DNA of 64,000 nt, taken from assembly GCA_964035015.1 (NCBI GenBank), contig OZ035997.1, positions 17,509,923 to 17,573,922 on the forward strand. The letters run 5' to 3'. Numbering within the stretch: the first letter of the stretch is position 1; every line of letters starts with the position of its first letter. Shown one piece after another: positions 51,728 to 63,100 of the stretch. The notes beneath the pieces were generated by a model. It was not told where the DNA came from. It was given only the letters and a program-made list of their open reading frames with translations, and ran no database searches. Both the position numbers and the translations under genes were made by a program. This stretch comes from Corallium rubrum (taxonomy: Eukaryota > Cnidaria > Anthozoa > Scleralcyonacea > Coralliidae).

Positions 51728-52060
51728 AAATCAAAAATCCAGAGTCCAGTCCAAATTCCAAGTACCACGAAAAGATCAGTCCAAGAGTGGAGCCGGCTGG
51801 CAACCACACGAATCCGCCAAGGAATACGGCCAAGGGTCCTCACACAAACACACACAGAACTTGACCACAGCACACGACCAAGGAGATTCTGGTCCACCAA
51901 AAGACACCAAGAACTGACCAAACCAAAAGACGGCGTTGAAAACTCAGAGGTGTAAAAGTGTTACCACAGTAAAACTGCGGAGCATGGATCCACCTTAGTC
52001 ACCTTTGAAGCTCGTAGACTCTCGAAGACTCTCGAAAACTCGGGAACAGACCTATCGAAC

Positions 52061-52083
52061 AAGCCGATAGGCCGAGAAGCGAT
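52061..52083 (-). ncRNA. U2 snRNA gene copy 5, 5' fragment (nt 1-22)
   Basis: Sense ATCGCTTCTCGGCCTATCGGCT, with the TATCGG variant also seen in copy 1. PSE-like octamer at 52,134-52,141. Confidence 0.93.
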
Positions 52084-52195
52084 AACGACCAATAAAAAAG
52101 TTATGTTTTGCCCGGGAAGAAGCTGGAGCAACGATGTGGTTCGGCCCAGGTCAGCCCACGCGCTCGAAGCGTCTGAAAGAAAAAAAAAGAAAAAG

Positions 52196-52315
52196 GTGTC
52201 TACGACACGGGGTATTCCCAGGCGGTCACCCATCCAAGTACTAACCCCACCCGACCGGGCTTAACTTCGGTGATCAGACGAGAACCGGTGCTTTCCCGGT
52301 GGTATGGTCGTAGAC
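52196..52315 (-). rRNA. 5S rRNA gene copy 5
   Basis: 120 nt with complete terminal stem and internal control region (GAAGTTAAGCCC, GGTTAGTACTTGG). TATA-like box TATAAAAG at 52,338-52,345, T-run terminator. Probably functional. Confidence 0.96.
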
Positions 52316-52464
52316 AAACGAGGGGGTGAAAATATCGCTTTTATAGTGGTCATTCGGCGTTGTGGCACAAGAGGTCGACGAGGAACATATGAACGGTGAA
52401 ATCGAATGTTCCACGAAGCCAGTGTGCTCGCGTTGGATGAGTTTGGTTTTGATTGGTTTGTTGT

Positions 52465-52508
52465 AAGGGGACGAGCGCGAACGCAGGTCCCCACTACCAG
52501 AAATTATA

Positions 52509-52540
<32 letters not shown>

Positions 52541-52629
52541 GGAGTCAACCCAGTCGAAGTGCAATGAGAGGGCCTCATCCTGAGAGGACTTCCTTGTTGA
52601 TCAAAGTACCTCTCGCGTCAGGTAAGTAT
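52465..52629 (-). ncRNA. U1 snRNA gene copy 5
   Basis: 165 nt. 5' end ATACTTACCTGACGCGAG, U1A loop ATTGCAC, Sm site AATTTCTGG, final hairpin GGGGACCTGC...GTCCCC. It matches the consensus of the five copies throughout. PSE-like octamer at 52,680-52,687. Confidence 0.96.
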
Positions 52630-52965
52630 GCATGTGTTTGTCGCAGAAAGCCTATGACCGGGTACTACGAGTCAGCGGCATGTGGTTAATAGGGTAATTT
52701 GTCGGCAACTGAATTTCGACAGCCAGCATGCCGATTAAACAATAATGAGGACAGAAACGTGCTGACCTACCCCTCTCGGTCTTTAACGACGGTGTTGTCG
52801 TGCGGCGTCGAACTCGATGTGTGCGGGGCACTGGATCGATGGGTTCTGTTGATATCTGTAAAATATAAAGAATTGATGTGCAGAATTAGTGGAAGGAAGC
52901 CGTGTATGTACTGTGTTGTTGATGAGTTTTTGCTTTATTTTCGATGGTGATGTTCTTCCCCGAAG
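52630..52965 (-). other. U1 upstream region and U2-U1 spacer
   Basis: Short spacer type, nearly identical to 43,013-43,349. U2 3' hairpin at 52,954-52,971. No gene or insertion was seen. Confidence 0.65.
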
Positions 52966-53121
52966 GGAAGAGGGCCATACTCGGAGGTAGTGCGATACCG
53001 AGACAACCCGTGGCCAGGGCGAAGCAAGCTTCAATCCCATGGCCGAAGCCCAAAAATCAGTTTAATATATGAGCCAGGCGTTGCCTGGCATATCAGATAT
53101 TAAGCTGATAAGAACAGATAC
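52966..53121 (-). ncRNA. U2 snRNA gene copy 6, 3' part (from nt 36)
   Basis: Sense GTATCTGTTCTTATCAGC to the U2 3' end, joined to the poly(A)-like tail of element A. The sequence otherwise matches the copy consensus. Confidence 0.93.
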
Positions 53122-53174
53122 TTTTTCTTTCTTTAAAATTTATTCCTTTTATCTTTCTAATTACAGGTTACCGA

Positions 53175-56100
53175 TTAACAAAATTTGAATCTAATTACAT
53201 CGTTAGCTAAGTGACATAGTATGTTGCCATGTGTCCAGATTCGTTCTACATTCTGAGGCCTAGTTAACTTGTCAACTAAGATCCTATTTTCCAGTTCATC
53301 CTTAACTATCTCACGTGGGTCGCGTAAAACCAGGGTTGCCAGATTGCTGAATAAATAAGCCAAACATTGTTATAAGAGGCCCTTTGATTTCTTTGTTTCC
53401 AACAAAGAAAACAAAAGGTTATTATAATAATATTTGGCTTATTTATTCAGCAATCTACCAACCCTGCGTAAAACTACATGTGCGTCGAAAACTTTCTAGT
53501 TCCTAGTCTTCCAGAGAACTGAGATGACTAAGTTCAAAAAGTATCTCAACAGTCCATGGTTTGGTGAAGCCTTAGGAAGTCCATCTGAAAACAAAACCAT
53601 TCTCAGTGAAGGCTGGATTGCTGATGTCGCGATTCTGTTTATTACTGAGCCCACCGCCAGCCATAGGTCAATGGCTCGTTGGCATTCGAAAAGTGCATTG
53701 TTAATGTCCTCTCGTTTTGGGCAGAATGGACACCGTTTTGGGATGTTGAGACCCCTGCTTGCCAGTAGTGTCTTAGTGGGGAGTACATGGTAACTCAATT
53801 TCCACATGGTTTCTTTCTCCTTGTTCAGCGATAAACTCCCCCAGATCTCGGACCATACCTCCCTGAAGTCCCCTCTCCAGTGAAGTTCTTGTTTCCACTG
53901 ATTCACTGCTCTCGGTTGGGGTCCTGGTGACTCAAGCATCGCGGTAAAGGTTCGTTGCGTCTGCTTTGCCATGTCCATAGAGTGGAACACGTCGCGGTGA
54001 CTATTTATCGTTTCTTTAATCACCTTGTAGTGTTCAGGTAGCCTAGTCGGGTCCGCGTGGGGCTTAAGAAGAGATCTCGGCCACTTCCAGTCCTCACGTA
54101 CTGTGCTTAGGGTGACGCCCAGCCAATAGCGTGCGTAGTGTACCCAGGTGCTTGAGTATTCTGCTTTGGTCATATGTTTAATCCATTTAATCTGTGCGGC
54201 CTTAGTCCTAGCCCATATATCGGGTATTCCTAGTCCTCCTTTACGGCTCTGTCTACATGTTTCTCTAGAAACTAGTTCATTTTTCCCTCGCCAGAGGAAC
54301 TTGAATATAGCCCTGTCTAGTCGTTTGCACACTGCTCCTGGTACAGTAAAAACTGTCGCTAGGTACATGATGTGCGCCAGAACGAAGGTCTTAATGAGCA
54401 TTGTCCGGCCCACTACTGTTAACGATCGTTTCACCCACCTTTCCAAGGTCTTTTCCGTCTTGGTAACTCTCTTATCCCAGTCTTGTTCGTCCCGATGACC
54501 GATCTTCGATCCCAGGACCTCGATGTGGTTGGTTTTCCAGTTGATCGCTACTGGACCGTGGTCGTGACCGGCTTGAAGACCGATGTAAATTCCTTCTGTC
54601 TTGTTTGTATTAAGTTTGCTGTTCGACGCCTGTTCAAATTTGCTGATGATGTCAAAACTCTTCACCACCGAAACATCGTCGCGAAGCGTGAGCGTACTGT
54701 CGTCTGCGTACTGTGATATCTTACTCTGTTTCTGCGTTCCTGGTATCTTGATTCCCTTGATCTTGTCGTCCATGCGAATGGCGCATCCGATCGCTTCACC
54801 CACAATCGTGTATAACAAAGGGGATAGGGGACATCCCTGTCTCACTCCTCGTCGTAGGAGCACTGGATCTGAAATCCAGCCATTGTTCGTCAGTAAGCTC
54901 CGTTGTACAACACTTCGATCCAGTGTTGGAAGGAAAGGCCGAAATTCCTCATTTTCATTACTGCGTGTAAGAAGGATCGGTTAACTCAGTCGAATGCCTT
55001 TTCCTGATCGATATTAATCAAGATCAGGTCGTTGTTGTTCGTTTTGGCGTCGTGTATCATGTCCCTAAGTCGTAGTAGGTTCTCGTAGATTGATCGTTCG
55101 TTGATCCCGCACGTTTGGTCCTCATGGATTACCTTAGGCAAGACGGTTTTCAGTCGTGCTGCCATAATTTTCGCTAGGATCTTGTAATCTGCATTAAGAA
55201 GTGAAATCGGTCGCCAGTTTTTAAGGAGAGTGCGTTCACCTTTTTTGAACAAGAGTTTCAGAAGAGCTTGTCGTTGTGAGTCTGTCATCGTATTTCGTTC
55301 GTAGTTGTTTTTGAAAACTAACAACAGGTCTTCTTGAATTTCCGTCAGGAATACTTTGTAGAACTCCACAGGTATGCCATCTGGGCCAGGTGTTTTATTG
55401 TCTTTTGTATCTTTAATGGCCTGCTCTATCTCTTTATTTGTGATCGGTCCTTCACAGGATTCCCGATCCAGGTTCGATAGTTTTCTCTCTATTTGGTTGC
55501 AGAACCAACGTTGCAGTTGGTAGTCTACCGGTTCGTCTGTGTAGAGTTCTTGGTAGTATAGTCGCGTCATTTCTAGTATGTCAATGTCCGATTTTGTTGT
55601 TCCATTTCCTGTCGCTAGTTCAGTAATACAATGTTTAGATTGTTTAGCTTGCTCCAGATTGAAGAAATACTTTGTCGGTTTCTCTCCCTGCTCGACCCAC
55701 TTGGCTCGGCTGCGTACTTGAATGCCTTTTATTTTTGAATCCGCAAGCTCCTTCAGCTTTTCTTCGAGTCCCCGAATTGCTTCTTTGTTAGGCGTTATTT
55801 GTTGTTTCAGCGAGGTTAGTTTCCGTATTAAGTCGCGTTCAGTTTTATCTCGGTTCCTCACTTTCCGAATACAATGTTTGATAGTGATTTCCTTGATTTT
55901 CAGCTTCCCTTTGTCCCACCAGTCGGCCGTATCGGCGAATTCTTTCTGTCTCAGCTTCCATAGTGCAAGGAAGGATTTCATTTCACGTTGGTAGAATCTG
56001 TCTTTCAAGATGGTCACGTTCATCTGCCAATGGCCTTTGCCCCGTTTTCTGTTAGTTGTCATGTTAGCTTGTAGTTCCACTGCACTGTGGTCGGAGTGAG

Positions 56101-56774
56101 GACATGCTCTAACATGGGCATGCGTGTCGTTCACCAGCTCATCCGATATGTACCAACGGTCCAGTCGGGACCGTAGCGTAAAATCTTTGTTGTGCCAAGT
56201 GAAAACTCTCGTCGTCTGGTTAATGTGTCGCCAAATGTCCGTTAGTCTTAGTGGTTCTGTTAGTTTGCATAGCTCATCGACTCCGAGGGTTCCACTACCT
56301 GGGTTTCCCCCTAACTTATCAAGGGCTGGATCCTCGACACAGTTGAAGTCCCCCCCCCAGGAAAAGGTTGTCGTGTCCTGTCAGGTAAGTCCAAATGTCA
56401 TCGTAAAAGCGTTTCCGTTGCGTCGGTATTGTTGGTGCGTAGATGGTCATCACTGTGAATTCTACGCCTCTTGTCCTAATTCTCAGTGATAGTATCCTTC
56501 CGTCTGTATTACGTCGCAGGTCTTTAATGTCAAAGTTTAGTTTTGCGTTGAAAAAAATCGCCACCCCCCGGCTCCTGTTACTACCATGGCTCCAAAAAGC
56601 CTCACCACCCCATTCAGTAGTCCATGCGTTTGTTTGTAAATTGTCTGTGTTGTGTGTTTCTTGAAGGCAGTAAATGTCAGCGTCTATAGTGCGTAAGTAG
56701 TTAAATATCAATTGTCTTTTCTTGTGTTCGGCTATTCCATTAACGTTTAATGTGACAATTTTGATTTTAGCCAT
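53175..56774 (-). pseudogene. ORF2 of element A: APE endonuclease, RT, C-terminal CCHC
   Basis: It starts MAKIKIVTLNVNGIAEHKKR. Endonuclease blocks: LNVNG, LQETHN, then a frame change in a run of ten C (about 56,348-56,357) at the GGDFNC block, and HSDHSAVE. RT: NWRPISLLNADYKILAKIMA, DQTCGINERSIYENLLRLRD and INIDQEKAFD, followed by stops near 54,985-54,900. It resumes with RRGVRQGCPLSPLLYTIVGE and QYADDSTLTL. The C-terminal CCHC is CPFCPKREDINNALFECQRA. A MITE interrupts the end. Confidence 0.87.
53331..53466. mobile_element. 136-bp hAT-like MITE
   Basis: Terminal inverted repeats begin CAGGGTTG and extend over about 35 bp (TTGCTGAATAAATAAGCC... on the left, its complement on the right). They are flanked by an 8-bp direct repeat CGTAAAAC (53,323-53,330 and 53,467-53,474). 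The length, ends and 8-bp duplication are those of hAT-type non-autonomous elements. The interior is AT-rich and nearly palindromic. Confidence 0.9.
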
Positions 56775-57961
56775 TGATGTAAGGGTTCCGGTTCTTGGCC
56801 TCGGACATTACTACCGTTCTCTTTTTCGGTGGTTGTGGGGCCTCCGAGTCGGAGGTTCTTGTGCGTTTGCTGTTCTCCTTGTCAATATCCATTGTCTTGG
56901 GGTCATATCCCGCGGGGAAAATATCCTGTGTTGTCTTCTCGTTTTCGGTCGTTTCTGATTGGTTTCCCTCCATTCTTTCGATGGTAGTGGTTTCACCAAT
57001 ACCGTTTGAACTATGTTCTTTGGTTGTATTCGAATCAGAGTCTTTAGCGCCTTGCGTAGTCATCGCAATAAACTCGGTATTTTCTGTCTGGTTTATTAAC
57101 TGCGGGGTTTCCTCTGTGCCTGGGTTGGTTGGTGCGCTGTGGTTGTTAAAATCGCGATTATTTCCCAAAACCCTTCGATTCCCGTTACCAGAACCCCACG
57201 TACAGTTAAGAGGAAGTGTCGATCGAAAACCGTGTTGATCTTCCTCGTTTCGTTCAGTGATCTGTTCGTCAGAATTTTCACCCAAAGATGGGAAGTTATC
57301 TTGGTATGTTGTGCAATCAAATTCTCTATGGCCTTGTTTGCCACAGTGATAGCATCGTTGTTTTGGGCATTCTGCTTTGCCGTGGTCGGGAGATCCACAT
57401 TCTTTACACACCTTACCGGCTTGGCAGTCTTTGGCTAGATGGTCTGGGCTTTGGCATTTTCTACAAGTTTGAGTTTGTCCCTCGTAACTTACTCGAACCT
57501 GGTTCTTCCCGACGTAGACAAAAGATGGAATGGCGTGAATAATATTTACCTCGGCCACTTTGACTCCGGTCTTGAGATCACAAACTCTGTCCGTTTGATC
57601 TCTAACATATTTAACGTGTTCGTAGAAAGATAAGACAGTGTTTACCAGACGTGGATCAGAATCCAGCGGATAACCAAATAGTCGTATAAATCACTCGTGG
57701 TTTCGGTGGGTTCGGGTGGCATAATTTCACTTGTTTCCCTTCATATTGAATCTGTTTACCCGCGTGGCTGTTTCTGTTTACATTGGATGAGAATACTATA
57801 AACCACTTGGTTTTGTTTGCTCTCTCGATTCCTTCGAGTTCTTCTTTATTAATTCCAATTTCTAGGAGCGCTTTCAGTAAATCCAAACGTGTATTGACAT
57901 GACCATCTTCGGTGGCCGGGTCTGGTTCGAGATTTACGTACAGAGAGCGACTTCTGGACAT
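56767..57961 (-). pseudogene. ORF1 of element A: three-knuckle RNA-binding protein
   Basis: It starts MSRSRSLYVNLEPDPATEDG. It has the conserved KWFIVFSSNVNRN segment, a frame change near 57,690, and then three CCHC knuckles: CRKCQSPDHLAKDC, CKECGSPDHGKAEC and CYHCGKQGHREFDC. A Thr/Glu/Asn-rich tail ends NRNPYING. Its last codons overlap the ORF2 start (ATGGCTAA at 56,767-56,774), suggesting coupled termination and reinitiation. Confidence 0.86.
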
Positions 57962-58109
57962 CTTCGCATTGTTTTCTTCGCTACTTCTTAAAACTTCAGT
58001 ATTCTTCTGTCTTTTCCTTCTTTCCTATTAGCCGAAGCTACTAGGATTAAGCTGAAAATAACTTCAAAAGGAGCAAATTAGCGGAGCTCGAAAAGACACG
58101 TCTGTTCTG

Positions 58110-58124
58110 GATAAGAACAGATAC
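58110..58124 (-). repeat. U2 target-site duplication between elements A and B
   Basis: Sense GTATCTGTTCTTATC (U2 nt 36-50) stands between two head-to-tail Keno-like elements. Confidence 0.9.
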
Positions 58125-58210
58125 TTTTTTTTTCTCTTTAAATAATTTATTTCTCTGTAACTTTACATTAAATCAATCCCACCGGACATAATAACTTATC
58201 CGTTTCTAAT

Positions 58211-61200
58211 TTATATCTTAAGAACTAATTTTAAGTTGTCATATGAACAAAGAACATTTTTATAGTTCCATATATTCCGAATGTTACTAGGTCTTCGTTG
58301 TTCATCTATCTTTATCCTTTGCCGTCTTTCATACACGATGGTGTCGTACAGGTCACCTTCCTCAAAGGATTGGTTGAAAGTTCGTCTGTTTCTATTCTTC
58401 CAGAGCGTGAAAACCGTGAGGTTTAAGATATAACGAAGCAATAGTTGTGCTGATTCATCTGTCGGAAATCCGTCGGAAAAAACTAAGGAGTCAAAGGAAA
58501 CTACCAATTGTGATCCAGCTATCGCCCACAACGTGTTCCTCAAACGCACCCACAATTGTTTGGCGCGATCACAGTTTAGAAGCGCATGTAGCATATCCTC
58601 CGCTTGTGTACAAAACGAGCACGTCTTCGAAATTCTCAGTCCCCATTTCCTCAGATACATCTTGGTCGGCAGTACTCTATGAAAAAACTTCCAGATTGTC
58701 TCAGCTTCTTGACTTGTCGACAGTAGGTTCCAAATGCTTCCCCACACTTCGGGGGGCCAAAGCCTTTACTGCCTTCACTGTAGGTTCTTTATGCTGAATT
58801 AAGTTGTAGATGTTCTTAGACGTCATTTTTTGTTTCTCCATTGTCTCATATGCGTCCCGGTCTTGTTGAATGGTCGTCTTGACAGTCTTGTACCATATCG
58901 GTGTGGTCGTGGGGTCAGCGTGTGGTTTTAAGCTTGTCCTAAGCCAAATCCACTCCCTTCGAATTGTACTTAATTCCATTCCAAGCCAGTATCTAGCGTA
59001 GTGTAGCCATATTGTTTGTTTCTCCTCATCCGTAATTTGTCGGATCCACTTTGTTTTGAGTGCTTTGTTAATAGCATGGAAGTTGGGGATATCCAAGCCT
59101 CCTCTCTCTTTCGGTAGACTACATGTAGTTCTTGATACTAGTTCATTTTTCTTATCCCATAAAAAGGAGTATGTTAGTTTGTTTATCGCTGTGACAATCC
59201 TGTCCGGAATGTCGAAAACTGTCGTCAAATACGTTATGGTCGCTAGGGCATATGTCTTGATTAAAGTAGTTTTGCCGATCATTGTCAATGCTCTTGAAGT
59301 CCATCGATCTATTCTGTTCTCCAGTTTAATTAATTGGTTATCCCAATCTTGCTCCATTACATTCCCCATTTTAGTTCCCAAGGTCTCGATAGCGTCTGTC
59401 ACCCAGTGAATTGGTACCGGTCCGTGAATTCTGCCGGCTTGTTGCCCTACATAAATGCCTTTGGTTTTATCCATGTTCAGTTTGCTAGTCGATGCCGCTT
59501 CAAATTTGTTGATAATGTCAAAGGATCATGTGACCGACATATCGTCCTTTAGTGTCAGTGTACTATCATCTGCATATTGTGCAATCTTGCTCCGTTTAAT
59601 GCATCCTGGAATATGAATTCCGTGTATTCTGTCGTCATTGCGTATTGCATTTCCCAATACTTCTGCCACCACAGTATATAGTAGGGGAGACAATGGGCAT
59701 CCTTGACGTACTCCTTGTCTAAGATGAACTGGATCTGAAAACCATCCATTGTTAATAATCTGGCTGTTCGCTCCTTCGTACAATATTGCAATCCAGTGAC
59801 AAAAGGATTTGCCGAAATTCATTCGAGTCAGAATTTTATAGAGAAAGGTCCTGTTGATCCTGTCGAAGGTTTTTTCCTGATCAATATTTATCAAAATTAG
59901 GTTTGTATTATTCTTAGTTGTAGAGTAGATCATGTCGCGAAGTCTGAAAAGATTGTCGTAAATACTCCTATCTTGTATTCCGCAAGTCTGGTCTTCGTCT
60001 ATCACAGACGGAAGTGCTCGTTTAAGTCTCTTGGCCATAATTTTGGCCAAAATTTTGTAGTCTGTATTTAAAAGTGATATGGGTCTCCAGTTCTTTAGTA
60101 GTTGTTTGTTATCTTTTTTGAAGATCAGGCGCAATAAGGCCCTTTTCTGAGATTGGGACATTTCTCCTTGGTCATAGTTTTGGTTGTAGATATCTGTTAA
60201 AACGCCATTTAGCTCTCGTTGAAAAACTTTGTAGAACTCAGCAGGTATCCCGTCGGGTCCTGGTGCTTTGTTAGATGTAAGGTCCTTTATTGCTTGCTCT
60301 GTTTCCTGTAAGGTCACTGGGCCGTCACACTCAACCCGCTCGTTGTCTGTCAGAATCGCTTGTATCTGGTCAAGAAACCAGGCTTGTTGCGCGTTGTCTG
60401 TCTGTTCGTCTGTGTATAGTTCTTGGTAATATCTTCTCGTTTCTTCTAAGATTTCGGCATCGTCTGTCACTGTTTTGTTTTGTGGAGTGATTAATTCCGT
60501 AATAGTGTTCCGGGGTTGTTTCTTTGTTTCAAGTGAAAAGAAAAACTTCGTGGGTTTTTCTCCATCTTCAAGCCATCTTGTATTTGTGCCCCACGTAGTT
60601 GTTCGTCATCAGTCTCTCGTATTTGTGCTTCGATTTCAAGTATTTTCGCGATGTTTGGATTTAATTGTTGTTTCAAGGTCGTTAGTTTCTTAAGTAGCTC
60701 TTGTTTTAGCTTAAAACGTCTTCGTGATTTGGCCACACTATGCTTGATCGTTATTTCTTTCGTTCTTGTTTTGAAAATGTCCCACCACTCTGCCAAAGTT
60801 GGGTATTCTTGTTTCGTGGTTTTCCAGTAGGTTATGAATGCTCGCATTTCTCGTTGGTAATATTTATCACGCAAAATATTAACGTTCATCTTCCAAATAC
60901 CCGGTCCTGCCCGGCGTTGCTTTTTAATTATAAAGTCAAGATCTACTGCGCAGTGGTCTGTATACGGGCATGCTCTAATGTGTGTCTTGGCTCCAGACAT
61001 CGTGGAAATCGGTATATACCATCTGTCCAGTCTTGTTCGTATCGTAAAGTTCTTGTTATTCCATGTGAAAACTCGATCATCTTTGTGCAGTTGTCGCCAT
61101 ACGTCTGTCAGGTTTAATGTTTGTGTAAATCCGAGTAGTTCGTTGATTCCTTCCTTCCCACTGAGTGGGTTGCCACCTAATTTGTCCTTGGATGGGTCTT

Positions 61201-61651
61201 CAATACAATTGAAATCCCCTCCTATAATAACGTTTTTGTTTCCGGTATTAAAGTTCCATAAGTTATTAAAAAATTCTTTACGTTGTTTGTCTCCCGTAGG
61301 TGCGTAAACCGTCATTAAGTTTAGTTCTGACTCATTTATAAAGATTTTCATTGCTGTTATACGTCCTTCTGTATCCATGACCACTTTTTCCAGCTCGGCT
61401 TCAAGGTTTTCTTTCAAAAATATTGCCGTCCCGCAGCTTCTATTAGTGCCCAAGCTCCAAAAGCCCTTGCCACTCCACTCAGTTGTCCAATTTGTTGCGT
61501 TGCTTGACGTAGCGCAATGAGTTTCTTGTAAAAAAAATATATCAGCGTCAAATTGTTTTAAGTAATGAAATATTCTTGATCGTTTCGGTTGTTCTGCGAT
61601 ACCGTTCACGTTTAGGGTTAAGAGTTTTAATTTGAATGTTTGACCATATAA
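58211..61651 (-). pseudogene. ORF2 of element B: APE endonuclease, RT, C-terminal CCHC
   Basis: It begins KLLTLNVNGIAEQPKR. The codon corresponding to the usual ATG of relatives is not in this frame (ATGGTC lies in the ORF1 frame). Endonuclease: LNVNG, LQETHC, IGGDFNCIED and YTDHCAVD. A frame change occurs near 60,580. RT: NWRPISLLNTDYKILAKIMA, DQTCGIQDRSIYDNLFRLRD, RQGVRQGCPLSPLLYTVVAE and QYADDSTLTL. A TGA lies at about 59,526 and a frame change near 58,740. C-terminal CCHC CSFCTQAEDMLHALLNCDRA. Confidence 0.86.
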
Positions 61652-62943
61652 GGGTTTCTGACCTTGGCATGCGAGACCCTCGCTTTCTGTTTTTTGGCTG
61701 GTGGTTGTCGTTTAGGGCTCCACGGTACAGACTTGTCACGTCTCACCAGTGTTTTCCGTTTTGTTCCACCCTTCCCGGATGGTTTTGTGGTATTTACGTC
61801 GGTAGACAAATGATCTGATTCGGGGTTTCCCCCATCCGTCTCGCCGTCTTCGCTTTCGATATTATTCCCGTTGTTATTCTCCGCTGTGTTTACTTGATCA
61901 GTATTCTTCTCGGTTTCACTCGTTTCTGCTTTCTCTAACCCAGTTTCCATTTCCGTCTCGTGGGTTTTCTCTTTCTCTTCCTCTGTGTTGTTGACTGAGG
62001 TCTCTTCTATATTTATAGCAGTGTCGTCAGATGTCTGGGGTGTTAATGTAATTGGATCCGTGACAACAGCGTTGTCAACGACTGTCTGGTTTTGAAATTC
62101 TGTCTGGCTCTCTGAGGAGATATTTTCAGCCCCAATTTCAGTTTCGGTTGAAGTTGTTGATATCGTATTTGTTTGTCCCTCGCTTGAGCTTTCTCCGAAT
62201 GGGGGAGTAAGGTTACTAGCTCCACCGGAGTTACCTTCATTTGTGTCGGTTAAAGCAGGAAATTCCTCTAGAAATTTCGGGCAGTTCGTCGCCAAATGAC
62301 CTTGTTCTTGGCAATAATAACACCTTCGACTTGGGCAGTTCGGTTTGGCATGATCGGGCGATCCGCATTCTTTGCAGACTACCCCGGCTTCACAATCTAT
62401 CGCCAGATGACCTGGCTTCTTGCATTTCCTGCATGTTTTAGTTTGACCATAGTAATCAATTCGTACTTGATATCTCCCGGCATAAATATATGACGGGATT
62501 TCACGTGTTAATTCCATGAGAATTTCTTTTACCCCGGTTTTGACATCGCATGTTCTGTCAAACAAATCTCTCATTCCGGAAGATTTCCCATAGTAAACCA
62601 GCGCTTTGTCCAGCGCTTCTGTGTCGGCGTCTAAAGGATAGCCATATATTCCAACTTTTGTGAGTTTACGCGTTGGTCTGGCCGGGTTGGGATGTTGCAA
62701 TGTAAACACTTGGTCGTTGCCTTTTATCATTTTTCCAATGGCTTGATTTCGTTGAACTTGTGACTGGAAGACGACGAACCACTTCGTTCTAAGAGCAGTT
62801 TCGATTCCTTCGACTTGTTCTTTTGTAATTCCTGACTCTAACAGTCCGTTTAAGATCTCCAAACGAAGATTGACCTGGCCATCTTTGGTGGTCGCGTCAA
62901 AATTCCCTTCGTTGGACAGCACACACGAGCGTGCTCTACTCAT
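61627..62943 (-). CDS. ORF1 of element B: three-knuckle RNA-binding protein
   Basis: 438 codons, open. Residues 15-70 hold the conserved KWFVVFQSQVQRN segment. An RRM-like stretch is at about 95-165. Three CCHC knuckles are at C171-C174-H179-C184, C190-C193-H198-C203 and C208-C211-H216-C221. A long Thr/Glu/Asn-rich acidic region and a basic C-terminus (KRKTLVRRDK) follow. It probably forms the element RNP. The three-knuckle layout distinguishes site-2 elements from the single-knuckle site-1 elements. Confidence 0.88.
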   Translation of the reverse strand: MSRARSCVLSNEGNFDATTKDGQVNLRLEILNGLLESGITKEQVEGIETALRTKWFVVFQSQVQRNQAIGKMIKGNDQVFTLQHPNPARPTRKLTKVGIYGYPLDADTEALDKALVYYGKSSGMRDLFDRTCDVKTGVKEILMELTREIPSYIYAGRYQVRIDYYGQTKTCRKCKKPGHLAIDCEAGVVCKECGSPDHAKPNCPSRRCYYCQEQGHLATNCPKFLEEFPALTDTNEGNSGGASNLTPPFGESSSEGQTNTISTTSTETEIGAENISSESQTEFQNQTVVDNAVVTDPITLTPQTSDDTAINIEETSVNNTEEEKEKTHETEMETGLEKAETSETEKNTDQVNTAENNNGNNIESEDGETDGGNPESDHLSTDVNTTKPSGKGGTKRKTLVRRDKSVPWSPKRQPPAKKQKARVSHAKVRNPYMVKHSN

Positions 62944-63072
62944 CCTGTTTTTTCTACAGAATCTTCCTAAAGACTTTGATAACCCATAGCCAAAAGGCTA
63001 AAGTCGTTGTTAAACTTGTAGTACCTAAAAAGATGAATATTCGAGAGCGCCAAAAACGTCTTCACCGGAAGT

Positions 63073-63100
63073 GATAAGAACAGATATTACACTTGATCTT
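63073..63100 (-). ncRNA. U2 fragment nt 23-50 between two insertions
   Basis: Sense AAGATCAAGTGTAATATCTG then TTCTTATC. GTAGTA is GTAATA here. Its right end joins the short site-1 element and its left end is the 5' flank of element B. Confidence 0.9.

Larger units (their letters stand above)
43519..52060 (-). mobile_element. Tx1-clade element D in U2 site 1, split by another LINE
   Basis: Full-length at both ends: U2 nt 22 at 52,061 and U2 nt 23 at 43,518. It comprises a 5' UTR (51,728-52,060), ORF1 (50,423-51,727), ORF2 from 50,411 to about 43,850, and a 3' UTR. ORF2 is split at the endonuclease domain by a 5'-truncated Jockey-superfamily LINE (47,288-50,098). A 321-bp tandem duplication lies in the RT-thumb region. 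ORF1 shares VDPCS-like and knuckle features with the ORF1-only family at the same target site, so this type is a candidate source of trans-acting RT. Confidence 0.88.
53122..58109 (-). mobile_element. Keno-like Tx1 element A in U2 site 2
   Basis: About 5 kb, full length. The A-rich 3' tail abuts U2 nt 36. The 5' end is followed by the U2 segment nt 36-50 (58,110-58,124), the 15-bp target duplication. ORF1 (56,767-57,961) and ORF2 (53,175-56,774) overlap at ATGGCTAA. A 136-bp MITE sits in the last part of ORF2. Element B lies immediately upstream in the same orientation. Confidence 0.9.
58125..63072 (-). mobile_element. Keno-like Tx1 element B in U2 site 2
   Basis: About 4.95 kb, full length. 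Poly(A)-like 3' end at 58,125, short 5' UTR (62,944-63,072), ORF1 open, ORF2 disrupted. It is flanked by U2 nt 36-50 (58,110-58,124) and, upstream, by U2 nt 23-50 (63,073-63,100). It differs strongly in sequence from element A, so the two tandem elements arose by separate insertions, not by duplication. Confidence 0.9.
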
